Shown here: positions 32,001 to 41,769 of the stretch, in pieces
How positions within the stretch are numbered: the stretch's first letter is position 1
Layout: each line of letters starts with the position of its first letter
Assembly (NCBI RefSeq): GCF_041146795.1
Contig: NC_135170.1
Coordinates: 22,314,033-22,378,032 of the forward strand
Reading direction: 5' to 3'
Length of the DNA stretch: 64,000 nucleotides
Origin: Maylandia zebra
Lineage: Eukaryota > Chordata > Actinopteri > Cichliformes > Cichlidae
Made by a program: the position numbers and the translations under genes
The notes under the pieces: model-generated
What the model saw: the letters and a program-made list of their open reading frames with translations, nothing else
The model's database searches: none
Told to the model about the DNA's origin: nothing

Positions 32001-34369
32001 CCTGATGAATGTAAAAACAAAGAATTATCAGATTTTTTCTTTTTACCTGAGTTTTGTTTCTAAAAAATTGGGATCCACATATGAGTACATTCGTTTTAAT
32101 TTTGATAGAACAGTGTCAGTATAATGTCCTCGTAAGTGGATATCAGGCCCTTGTAGAGCAAAATTTAGTATTTTGGTCTAGACAACCCAAATTGTGATGT
32201 CTACATATGTGGACGCCAGGTCCTAGGAGGTTAAAAATAGATAAAGAAACCAACATACCAAACAGACAGACACTAGAAATAAATGGTTGAATATTGAACC
32301 AAAAGGATTTGAGACGAAGCTAAAAATAAACTGCTTTGTTTGTGAAACCTGCACATGGTCATGAGTGGAACCATGCACATATATTACAAAACGTAAAAAA
32401 TTAAGGCCCATTCATTAAAAAATATGAAAATTAATACTCACTTCAAGAAAGCACAGAATTTGTCTTGGTGATGTAGTCTGGCATGTGCAAATGTCATGAT
32501 GCTTTTTGCATCAGACAGTATGACTGATTCTGTGGGGATGAAAGTAAAGAACTATTTAGCAGGACTTCTAAACTAGCATGTAGTCAATGTAAAGTCTCAT
32601 AACAACAACAACAAAAAAACAACAAAAAATTTTGTTCACAAAATTCACAAAAAGTGTGAATTAGAGTATATCAGGAGCATAATGTGACAACTTACCGACA
32701 GACATTAATATATCATGCAACATGCTGACTGTTAAAATTTGATAGCAGCCCAAAGAAAAAGTAATTTCTAACACCAAAGCAGAAACTGACTGTGGCGGGT
32801 CGTGGGTGGCGGTGTTGCGACAGGGAAGGCATCGTAATCACTCTTCGCTAGCTTAAGAATGGTGTAGGGTCCTGTAATATTGTTGTTGTTGTTGTGGATA
32901 TGTGTGGAAGTGTATTAGAACAGCAACCATAGATAGAAGTATGTTGAAGAACGTAGAATTGTGGTCACGTCATGCCTCATTCCTGCCACGCCGACATTTT
33001 ATATTTTGGAAAAATTGTCCTGCACAGAAATTTAACCCTATAGTGGCTTCAACTGTAAAATTGTTCAGAAAGAGTTGTAAATACCTGCAAATCCCGGCAC
33101 AGACAGACGTTGTCGCTTAGCTGGTGGTTGTAACCTGCTGGCGTCACTTTGAAGATCAGATTTTCTCTTTCCTGATTGGACAAAAGCAAAAGAGAAAGAA
33201 CAAAAAAAGTTTCTCTCAGCATTGAAAGTTGTTCTCAAAGTTTGATTGTACAAAATAGTGCTGCCTTTAAAACAGATTAATGAGATGCAATAAATAAGAT
33301 GCGTGTGTCTCACCTGTATCACTTGTGGATGGAAAGACCTGAGGATGAAATTTAGTTATACAGATAATTATTCAACCAGCAGATTGATGAAGAATAGATT
33401 ATAATTATATTCCTGCTTAACATCTCATCCTGTCAGACTATTCTTTTTCCTAATTAAGTCTCAGTCACACTGACCTGTAGAGACGGTCGGTGAACCCCTA
33501 CAGCAAGTTGTAGTTGCTAGGTTAAAATGTGTATTAACGAACCCCCGATGAATTAAGTTTTTAGATTCAGTCTCTATCAGCCAGAGGATGGAGCTTTACT
33601 TTGTCTCAGGCAGTTGGCCCAAATGTCTGAAATTCAGTATAATCCTTACCTGAGCCAAATCAGCTGCTTCTTGCTCCTGTTTACACTGCAGATAAAAAGT
33701 GCAAAGCTGTGTACAATATTGAGCACTTAAACATGTATTAAAAATGTCATTTGTCATATAGACACTAAATCTTAAGGCAACAAAACAACACAATTGAAAA
33801 GAAATGACTGTTTCCTGATTTGAGTTTTGTTATTCCCACAATCAAAAGATTTTAAATCCAAATTAGTGAAGAATTAACAAAAATTCCACTACATACGGTA
33901 TCTAGATAATTCAAACCTCTATGCACTAAAATAGAAATGATAGAAATTAATTACCTTTAACAGCCTGAGGTTCTTCTTGAATTTCACTCTTGGTCCAGCT
34001 TTTGTGATCACATGATCAATTTCTTCATCATCAAGATCATACAGACTTTCTGCATCTATTTTTTTATCTGCAGTTAAAGATAAAGTTGAAGAGATAAAGA
34101 TTATTCTCAACTTGCTTGAGAAATTCTTGTTAAATGAATGAAAGAGATGAATGCTCTTCAGTTTTAATTTAACTCACTTTTATGTCTAAAAACATTTTGT
34201 GCAGTATGGACAAAAATCTCAAGAATCTATGCTGTTTCAGAGTCAACAGATCACATCAGAATCAATATCTGTACCCATCACGGATTTACGTTAATACTTT
34301 ACCTTTAAATTTCTCCACCCACTCACTTAGCCCCCATTCAACCAGTTTGGTTCTTACGAAATCATCCAT
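24496..34369 (-). CDS. nuggc-like: Nuclear GTPase SLIP-GC-like protein, copy A
   Basis: I joined 20 exons by splice borders and phase into an uninterrupted frame of 784 codons. Coordinates, 5' to 3': 34369-34303, 34067-33955, 33685-33650, 33338-33314, 33171-33085, 32529-32442, 31502-31286, 31164-30943, 30138-29932, 29833-29658, 29082-28989, 28901-28814, 26485-26364, 26093-25950, 25861-25707, 25595-25478, 25395-25287, 25183-25053, 24844-24763, 24569-24496. The length matches the SLIP-GC family (about 800 residues). SLIP-GC is a nuclear dynamin-like GTPase, studied in mammals in germinal-centre B cells. The protein has a SAM-like N-terminus, KRK and AKRQRL basic clusters, and motifs GKTGAGKS (157-164), DLPG (337-340) and TKSD (402-405). 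A large DNA transposon sits in the 28813-26486 intron. Confidence 0.9.
26588..28785. mobile_element. DNA transposon with long AT-rich inverted ends in a SLIP-GC intron
   Basis: Inner inverted blocks at 26812-26895 and 28530-28612 share TTTGGCACTCTTGGCC, CTGTCTTCATGAATTTTATT and CTCACCCATCAA in opposite orientation. AT-rich ends (AATTAATTAAATAAA) extend outward to about 26588 and 28785. The exact termini and target duplication are unclear. No transposase is visible. The interior has a promoter-like piece at 27008-27070 (CCCAGAATGCATTT, GCGGCAATGG). Copy B's matching intron (41388-41504) is only about 117 bp, so the insertion postdates the gene duplication. Confidence 0.65.
29658..32529 (-). 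CDS. SLIP-GC copy A: GTPase-domain exons (6-10)
   Basis: Exon 7 carries G1 ([16 protein letters not shown]) and a likely G2 region ([10 protein letters not shown]). Exon 9 carries G3 ([12 protein letters not shown]). Exon 10 carries G4 (HFICTKSD). Exon 8 is an acidic insert ([15 protein letters not shown]) between G2 and G3, characteristic of this family. All key nucleotide-binding residues are present, so GTP binding is expected. The intron between exons 6 and 7 holds a piggyBac-type MITE and a hairpin element. Confidence 0.85.
31820..31904. repeat. 38-bp-arm hairpin (foldback element)
   Basis: The arms at 31820-31857 and 31867-31904 are inverted complements with one mismatch around a 9-nt loop. 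It lies in the intron between SLIP-GC A exons 6 and 7 and is absent from the matching copy B intron. It is probably a very short foldback MITE. No target duplication was found. Confidence 0.8.
31932..32230. mobile_element. piggyBac-type MITE with TTAA target duplication
   Basis: TTAA occurs at 31928-31931 and 32231-32234. The ends are inverted: CCTCCGAAGACCC at the left and CCTCCTAGGACCT at the right when reverse-complemented. The 299-bp interior is noncoding and contains related inner motifs (GGGACCTGATGAATG, GTGGACGCCAGGTCC). The TTAA duplication and CCT-type ends suit the piggyBac superfamily. Confidence 0.75.
33085..34369 (-). CDS. SLIP-GC copy A: SAM-like and nuclear-localisation exons (1-5)
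   Basis: Exons 1 and 2 together give a fold-sized SAM-like unit of about 60 residues: [20 protein letters not shown], then IDAESLYDLDDEEIDHVITK and GPRVKFKKNLRLLK. Exon 3 is only 36 nt (CKQEQEAADLAQ) and exon 4 only 25 nt. Exon 5 holds [10 protein letters not shown] and PPAKRQRL, typical of a nuclear-localisation signal. The start codon is the first ATG after an acceptor at 34385-34386 (TTTCAG), so an upstream noncoding exon is required. Confidence 0.8.
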
Positions 34370-34384
34370 GACCAAGAAATGAAA

Positions 34385-34700
34385 CTGAAATATACAATTT
34401 AATATTTAACCAGACAGCACTGCTTTACAGATTAGATCTTTGTGATCAACTTCTCCTTTAATGCATATATAATCAGAGACACTGATATTAAATTAAAATT
34501 AAAAGTTCAAACTGCTCACCTTTTGTCGAAAGTAATGCAGGAAAAGGCTGCTGAGGGAGATGTGAGGGAAGCAGTGAGACACAAACACGAAACAGGCGGG
34601 AAAAATAAAAATCAAACAAAAAGCAAAGTCCACAAACAGATACGATTAAAAACAAACTGGAACTGTGTGGCTCAGACTGCACAATTGCAACTGCTTCTAT
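34385..34700 (-). promoter_or_regulatory. 5' noncoding exon and promoter region of SLIP-GC copy A
   Basis: A donor CAAAAG|GTGAGC at 34518-34520 closes a noncoding exon whose sequence runs upstream to about 34600-34690. Copy B has the same exon (donor at 50262-50264) with high similarity, so the promoter was duplicated along with the gene. Similarity fades after about 34830 (copy B about 50580). No TATA box or clear initiator is seen. Confidence 0.55.
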
Positions 34701-35638
34701 TCATATAATAGAAAGGCTAATCCAACATGAGTAAAGTGCCTGCAGGGAAAAGCAGAACTGATAACAGAGAAAAGCAGGAAGAGGTGGTGTTTGTGCAGAA
34801 GGGTGTGGCTGAAAGACAGGTAGCAACCTGCCAGACAGTGTTTTTTTTTTGTCTTACACAACCCAAAGGGATAAAAGTTTACAAATGTTATGGGTTAAAA
34901 ACAAGACAAAAACACTGTTTTATGTATACTTACAGTAAACTGGAAAACAAAACATTAAAAAAGAAGAAAAAAAAGTGGTCATCACAACAGACAGCTCAAC
35001 ATGTTAGGAATCTGCTCACTTATACATTTTGCATAGTTTTAACATTACACCATCCAGCTGCTATATCTATATATCTGTATCTATCTATATCTTATATATA
35101 TACACATGTCAAACATACTACTGTTTAATTATCATATATTACCCTATCATATATCACTGACATCACTTTGTGACATAAGGTATATAATCTCACAAATATA
35201 CTGGTTTGTTACTTATTTATGATTTTTGGGGATGTTGACAAACCCAAATTTTTAAAATCAAGCTCATGCATAAGGAAGACGTTTTATACTTAAATTAGTC
35301 ATTATTACTTATGTCAGGGGTTCTTAAACTTTTTTTTCTTTTTACCTCGGGGCCCAACGTTTTCACTACAAAGTGACTCATGGCCCATTCAGATATTAAC
35401 ACTGTATTCAATAAACCGAGTTTACTTTTGGTTTGATTTATATTTAATAACTAAATCAAATGTACTTCATTTTAACAACTAAAACTAAATAAACAGGATG
35501 ATGACATAATGCAATGTAATAATCACAAAGACATTTATTACTTGTATGTGAACCTGGACATAAAACAAAATGCCAAACAGGTCAACAATTCATGGAACAA
35601 ATCCAACTGCAAGTAGAAATTGAAAGGCTCGAGTCAAG

Positions 35639-35967
35639 CTTAATAATAATAATAATAATAATAATGGATTGCATTTATATAGCACTTTTCTAGGCACCCA
35701 AAGCGCTTTACAATACCACTATTCATTCACTCTCACATTCATACACTGGTGGAGGCAGCTACAGTTGTAGCCACAGCTGCCCTGGGGCAGACTGACAGAA
35801 GCGAGGCTGCCATATCGCGCCATCGACCCCTCTGGCCAACACCAGTAGGCAAGTAGGGTAAAGTGTCTTGCCCAGGGACACAACGACCAGGACAGAGAGC
35901 CCAGGGATCGAACCGGCGACCATCCGGTTACAGATGTGATCCCCAACCCCCTGAGCCACGGTCATTA
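35639..35967 (-). mobile_element. tRNA-derived SINE with L2-type tail
   Basis: Read on the minus strand, it begins ACCGTGGCTCAGGGGGTTGG (A-box-like) and contains GGTCGCCGGTTCGATCCCTG (B-box GGTTCGATCC). It ends in GTAAAGCGCTTTGGGTGCCT and an ATT repeat tail. The pol III boxes and the tail shared with L2 LINEs indicate a SINE mobilised by L2 enzymes. It is nested in the hAT element, so it is the younger of the two. Confidence 0.75.
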
Positions 35968-35984
35968 TTTTATAATGATAAAAA

Positions 35985-36310
35985 TAATAACTCGTCTAGT
36001 TGCAAAGAGAAAAATGTTGTACTTTTTAGTCTTTCCAGAAGCTGATGCTGTATGTCTAAGACCATGTCTGTAATATGGTGGCTCAGAGTTTCGTTTGAGA
36101 GTGGGATGGTCAGTAGCTTGTTTGCAGCAGCCTCTCCCATCAGCTTATGACACATATACAGTATACAGCAATGGGTAAAATCAGTTCAGTGCTTCGTTGG
36201 GTAGCATTAGTCCACACTTTGCACACTGGGCTCTCAGGTCCGCCTCGTTTCCTCCGTTCACAAACACATACTTCAGGAAGTCAGGGTTAAACTTGCACAA
36301 AAATGTTGCC
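35985..36310 (-). pseudogene. hAT (ZBED5-like) transposase fragments
   Basis: The minus-strand frames read FLKYVFVNGGNEADLRAQCA followed by KCGLMLPNEAL (a degraded BED-type zinc finger), then KLMGEAAANKLLTIPLSNET and QLLERLKSTTFFSLQLDE. These blocks are typical of Charlie/ZBED5 transposases. They are in order, but most of the protein is deleted and a frame change separates them. Confidence 0.7.
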
Positions 36311-36996
36311 TTGTGGACGGGGGGTTGTCACTTTTATGTTCATTTTTGCATTTTAAGAACTTCTCCATATATTTTGCTATTTATAAACAGCGGGCAGACT
36401 GTCTTCTTCTGGTTGCTTATTGAGGCTGATTAAACAACCCCCAACAAGTGGTGGGAAGCTGCATTGGAAGTGAAATTATTTTTAATGGACAGGGACACAG
36501 GTGTAAAATACCTTTTTTTTCCCCAGCCCTCAAAGTGTGGCTCATGGCCCAGTGGTTAAGAATCACAGACTTATGTGATGCAGTATCAGTTTATACTGTA
36601 AATAACTACAAGAGGGTGGACAGGGTATGCTTTGACACATTTGTGAATCATTCAGAAAAACTGAGAAAAAGGTTGATGAAAGATTGATATTTATTCTGGT
36701 TCTTCCCCCCCCTCAAAAAACAAAAAGAAAGCAAACAAACGAAAACAACAAAAAACAATTCAAATTCAGAAGGATTTCCATAAGAGTAATGGGAGTAAAG
36801 ACTATTCAGAGACTTATTTCAATGACTTTAAGCATTGAAAAATGCCTTAGTGGAATAAAATAAACTTCTGGCTATAATATTATGAATACGGCTGAAAAAC
36901 TGTAATGAAGAAGGTCAAATGTTTTTGTCAAATTTTTATAACTTATATTAACAACTGAACCTAAACAAAAATGATGGCATTTTAGGATACTCATAC

Positions 36997-37510
36997 TGAT
37001 AGGTTTGTAGCTTGAACCTATTCGCTGGAACGTTGAAGACAATATAATTACACAGCAAGCAAGACACGAAGTAGGCAAAGTTCATATTCCTCGTGCACGG
37101 GAGAGAACCGGACAAACGCCGTTCCTTCGCTTGACCCCAGTTGCTCTCTCCGCTCCCCCGTAACACTGCTCTTTTATTGAGGTTACATGAATATGCATTG
37201 GTTCATTAACATATGACGTCTATATACAAACAAAGAGTACCTTTCCTGTGCGTTGTGTAAGTGTGTGTGTGAGTGTGTGGGGTCAGAGTGTGACCCCATA
37301 AATGACTTCCCTTAACCTGCTGGTCTGAAAAATCCAACAATCCATCTATATGTAAAAAGCACTTAGACTAAAACTGACATAGCTACATTAATCCTACCGT
37401 AAAACATTAAAACAAGGTACGACCTCTTCCCATGCTCCCAGGATGTAGGTGTGCATTCCTGGAATGCATTCCAAGCCTTTGCAGCCTGCTAAAGATCACA
37501 CATCCTATCA
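36997..37510 (-). mobile_element. Candidate solo LTR
   Basis: The termini are TGATAGG and CCTATCA, which are perfect 7-bp inverted ends. On the minus strand there is a TATATAG box near 37215, then AATAAA near 37175, followed by a GC-richer R/U5-like part. No retroviral genes adjoin it. A matching 5-bp target duplication was not found (CATAC at the left, CTACA at the right), so the boundaries are provisional. Confidence 0.4.
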
Positions 37511-38915
37511 CTACACAATTGATTATACACCTCTAAGCATATATGGTTAAATATTGCTAAGCATAAATGACAATCAACAATACAAAACCTAACACATGCT
37601 AAAAAAAAAGAAAAGAAAAGAATATTTCCTGAAATGTAGAATTTATTACAAAGGTAAATTGGGTTTAACATTTTAAGACAAGCTTTTAGAAATAATGTGA
37701 TAATATATTTTTAATACAAAATATACTCAATTCTTTTGTGGGGAAGGAGTTAGTGCCTCAAATGGCACCGAGTACTTGGAAAGACCTGCATAACAACAAA
37801 AATGGCTGTTAGGTGTGACAGAGGTCAAATTCTGTTAACAACACACAATGTTGTCAAAATATCACAACAGATTCTGCTAATACTACTGCCAAAACAATGT
37901 TTATGTAATATTTTTTGTGAAGAATAAACATAGATGACAGGTCAGAAATGTTATTGGGAGCAAGAAACGTACAATTAAAGAGCATGACAAGAAGTATGAA
38001 TGTGTCCTTGAAAAAAAACTTTTACAAATAAATCTATGACTATTGGTGTTTCTTATACACAAATCCATCTAATCCTAATTCCGATATTGTTTTCAAGAAA
38101 AACACCCTCTGCTGTGGCTCTAATGTATGAAAACCTGTCAAAAACACATATTTGAGTGTGAAAAGTTGAGATGAAAAACTACTTTTAATCTCATAATCAG
38201 ACAATTAATTCCACAGTGAAAAGAACTCCTGAAATTGAGGGAAAAGATGGACACAATGTAGAGGGATAAAACTAGTCATGTAGCTACAGGACGGAGATGG
38301 AGCTACTTACCCTAACTGACCAATCCTGTCTCAAAGTTTACAAGATCAATTTTAGGATTCATTAGATTATAGTACTAAACATTTTAGAAGTATTTGTAGG
38401 TAAATACAATTACAATTTTAATTTTAATTTTAGATAAAATACATTGATATTCCATTTAATTACAGGGGAACTACGCGTTAGGTATGGGCTGTATTATAAA
38501 GTGTTGCCATGTTTTTATCTTCTGTGTTAAGTAGACTGATTTTACATGTACTGAAATGTGTTATATAAATGTCATTGGCATCTGAATGAGCCATAACTAA
38601 ATTCATAAAATAAAAACATTAAAATAGATTTGAAATATATGTAGAGTGATGTAATGTAAATCTCTTTCAGTTTTTCCTCAAACTGCTCTGTCAGCCTCAA
38701 GATTTGAATCATTAAAGATACAGACATTCTCAAAATCAAAGTCAAATGTCACCAAACAACTTTTAAATAGACCCAACAAAAACAACTGAAAATGATTGAG
38801 ACAAAATCAATCAAAGATGGTTTTTTGATTTAATCAGCACTTCCTCTGGGAGAACCTGTATGTGTCCAGGTTTCTGCAGTTTCTATCCAGTCAGCAAATC
38901 TGAAACATCCAAAAC
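37511..38915. other. AT-rich intergenic DNA, nothing recognised
   Basis: There is no coding signature, splice-consistent exon or transposon terminus in this stretch. It separates the candidate LTR from the solo LTR that lies 3' of SLIP-GC copy B. The stretch 36577-36996 is equally featureless. Confidence 0.45.
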
Positions 38916-39227
38916 TATCACGGTTCTGGGCCTGTGGCCCAGTGTTTTGATTCTATATTATTGTTTATTGGTCTGTTTTCCTTTGGATTCTTGGCTTATG
39001 ACTGCTGGTGTTTTGGTTTCTGTTCTATATTTCTTAGCTTCTGTATTCCTTTGCCCCGTGAGTTTATGTTGTTTCCCAGTTTAGTTTAGTTTGCTTTGTA
39101 AGCTTGATTTCCTGTGCCAGCAAATAAAGCTGAGATCAAAGCTTTTGAGTTCATCCCTTGAGTCTGAGTCCTGCATTTTGGGTCCACCACTCCTGCTTGC
39201 CTGCCTGCCACACAGCCAACCATGACA
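38916..39227. mobile_element. Solo LTR with 5-bp target duplication
   Basis: The 5-bp repeat AAAAC lies at 38911-38915 and 39228-39232. The element starts TATCACGG (the usual TG start apparently mutated to TA) and ends CCATGACA. It has a polyadenylation-like AATAAAGC near 39125 and CTGCATTTTGGGTCC near the end, both shared with the longer solo LTR at 48702-49236. No internal region remains. Confidence 0.75.
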
Positions 39228-39292
39228 AAAACAGAAAAGGAGGTTTAACAAAGAGCGATAACAAATGGAAACTTTGGTTTCCATTGGTTCCA

Positions 39293-41161
39293 TTAAGGAC
39301 AATTGTTTGAATTTAAAACATTTAATGTAATACTGATGATGACATTTAAGGATTTACCAAGTGATGTTTCATCGTCTGGAGTGGCTGCAAGTTGATCATA
39401 ATATTTCTTCACCATCTCAAGCTCTGTTGAAACATCTGAAAAACAAAATATTTTTTTAATTGTTTCTCGCCACAGTAACAGGTCACTCAGTAATTTAGAA
39501 GTTAATTAAAAAATAGATAGACAAAAAGGTAAACAGACTGTGCTATCAGGTGCAAGACTGTAAAGATAAAGTGAAAAGGAAGGAAGCATTATCAAATGTA
39601 ATTACAGCAAACTATCCTGTTTACCTGGGAGTAAGCTCCCATCAGTTTTAAATGAACTTTCAATGGATTCCTTCATAATTTTCTCCAGAATCTCCAGGAT
39701 GTTTACCTATTTTAGAAATTGTAATTACTTATCACAGATCAAAATGTGTTAAAGTCAAATACAATGACATTTAGAAGTTTCTCAAACTGCATTAAAAATA
39801 TAAATTGAACATACATTTTTGTATAAGTCTATTCCAGCTAAACATAGAAAAAGCCTTTGCGTGAATTATAACAAAATATGGTAATCATATTTCTTCATAA
39901 AACGTGACAAACCATCAAACTGTGCAACTTCTCCAACATGGTATTTTTTGCCTGCTCAAACATGTCCTTCTTTGAGTGCACGTGGTTCTTAATAGTCTCC
40001 CTCATCCAGTACAGCATGCCTTCTCCTTCAAATTCTGCAGCCTCTACAATAAGACAGAAAACTCCAATCAGATTTCTCATGCCATATAGTGTTAAATATA
40101 ACTATGTGTTTGTGGTAAGTAGTGATGCTCTGATCTTATTTCTTACTCTTGTAGCCTTCTTCCATAATGTCTTCAATTGTCTCTGTCAGACTGCTGTAGA
40201 CTCTTTTCTTCTGTTTCCGCATCATTCTGTTCAGTTTTGCCTTAATTTTTTCTTCCTTAGAGAAAAAACATGAAATATGGATGAACATCATTTTAAAATC
40301 ACATCAAGTCATAATACATTTTTTTCCTTTTACTGTCCATTAGTTTAGACAGGAAAGTTTCATCTCTTACCTCTGTCCTGAGAAATCTGAGCTGCAGTTC
40401 AGCACTTTTGTACTTTTCAATCAGAGAATCAGTGTTAAGAGAAAATTCATTGATGACTCCGTTGAATGCTCCACATTCTGAGTCATTTCTAAAACATATA
40501 AACGTGGTTATTAATGGCAGAGTTGGCAAGTTTATATGTTATAAATTATCTTGAATAATATTATGTGACTGTTTAGAACTTGTCTTTTCTTACGGGAAGA
40601 TCTCTCTGAATTTTTCATCAATGCTGTCGGTCAGACATGAAGCCAGCTTCATGTTAAGGTTTATTAGGGTCCCTTTTTTTGGTTTGTGCACACCACCATT
40701 CTCAACAACACACTTCAGTACCCTGCAAAAACCACTGTTCTTTCCCTAAAACACGAAACAGAATTATTTAAACACATATTCATGTAAAATCTGTTGTTTT
40801 GTTACAACTAGATTTAAAATACATACACGATACAAGAAGTTCTTGAGTTTTTCTCCATATGAACCTTTGGATTTTTCAACGCCATCATTAAGACATTTTT
40901 CAAAAGCCGTAAAGGTCTCTTCCATTTCTTTTCGGACATTTTCAAGCTGGAGGTTCATGATTCTCTCAAGTTCTGCAAACACCTCGCCTTTTTTACTATC
41001 CTGAAAAATATTTGAAGTAATAAAGCCATAAAAACTACTTGTCATTTCTTATAGGTTTTTGAATTCAGTTGGTTTTAAAAGTCACTCTTCTGTAATAAGA
41101 ACCTGAGAAACTAAATATAACAGCAAAAATGCATGAGACAATTAATAACCCATAAATTAAT

Positions 41162-41192
<31 letters not shown>

Positions 41193-41769
41193 AAGAAACA
41201 CAAAGATAATTGATGAATCCCAACACGTAAGAGAATGTTGTTGTATATCTTTGACTTGACCTTACCACTCCTCTGGAGTTGGCTCCTTGAATCAAAGACA
41301 GAATCCCATAAGCTCCATTCACATAGTTTACTGTCTCAGAGTGACAGTCATTGAGATCTTGCAAAAATCCCTGAAGTTTGGTTATTTCTGTTAAGAAGAA
41401 ATTTCAGTGCCACAGTTTGACATTACACACTTTAATTCAAATTAAATAATTCTTCTTTCAGTCACAGCAAACTAAAACAACATGTGCATCAAGACTTCAC
41501 CTACCAGTCTCTTCTGGACTTAGATGCTTCCCTTTTAGGAACTCTCTGGAGCTCACTGTGAACACTTTGAAACTGTCATCAGTGAAGTGTTTCTGGGGGA
41601 AAAATGATTTAATTTTAAAGCATCCTTACAACTGTGGATAGTCTGTATTATTTTCTGTCAGCCTATAAAACTCACATTAATCTTGGTTCGCTTGTTGAAT
41701 GCCTTCTTTACTTCACCCTTGGCTTGCATGTTTCTTTTAACTATTCGATCATGGATATCAGCTGATGAA
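39293..41769 (-). CDS. SLIP-GC copy B: C-terminal helical exons (12-21)
   Basis: These correspond to copy A exons 11-20. Exon 15 (40827-41000) includes [16 protein letters not shown], of which ten residues are absent from copy A. The final exon continues beyond the copy A stop (PDDETSLG, then a hydrophobic tail ending NNCP). The C-terminus is therefore the least certain part of this model. Confidence 0.75.

Larger units (their letters stand above)
35315..36568 (-). mobile_element. hAT-Charlie-type element with 8-bp target duplication
   Basis: The direct repeat ACTTATGT lies at 35307-35314 and 36569-36576. The element starts CAGGGGTTCTTAAACTTTTT. Its other end, reverse-complemented, starts CTGTGATTCTTAACCAC. 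Both ends include a GGCCCAnnnGTT/ATGGCCCA-type block. The CAGGGG start and 8-bp duplication match Charlie-type hATs. Transposase remnants are on the minus strand, and a SINE has inserted inside it. Confidence 0.8.

Noticed and set aside
34376-34387. GAAACTGAAA as an IRF/ISRE element near both SLIP-GC start codons (also about 50124-50134)
   Set aside because: It coincides exactly with the TTTCAG|TTTC splice acceptor of exon 1 on the gene strand, which already explains its conservation. It is inside the gene, not at the promoter. Reporter or ChIP data would be needed to revive it.
35719-35965. Overlapping ORFs rich in Trp, Gly and Ser
   Set aside because: They lie entirely within the tRNA-derived SINE.
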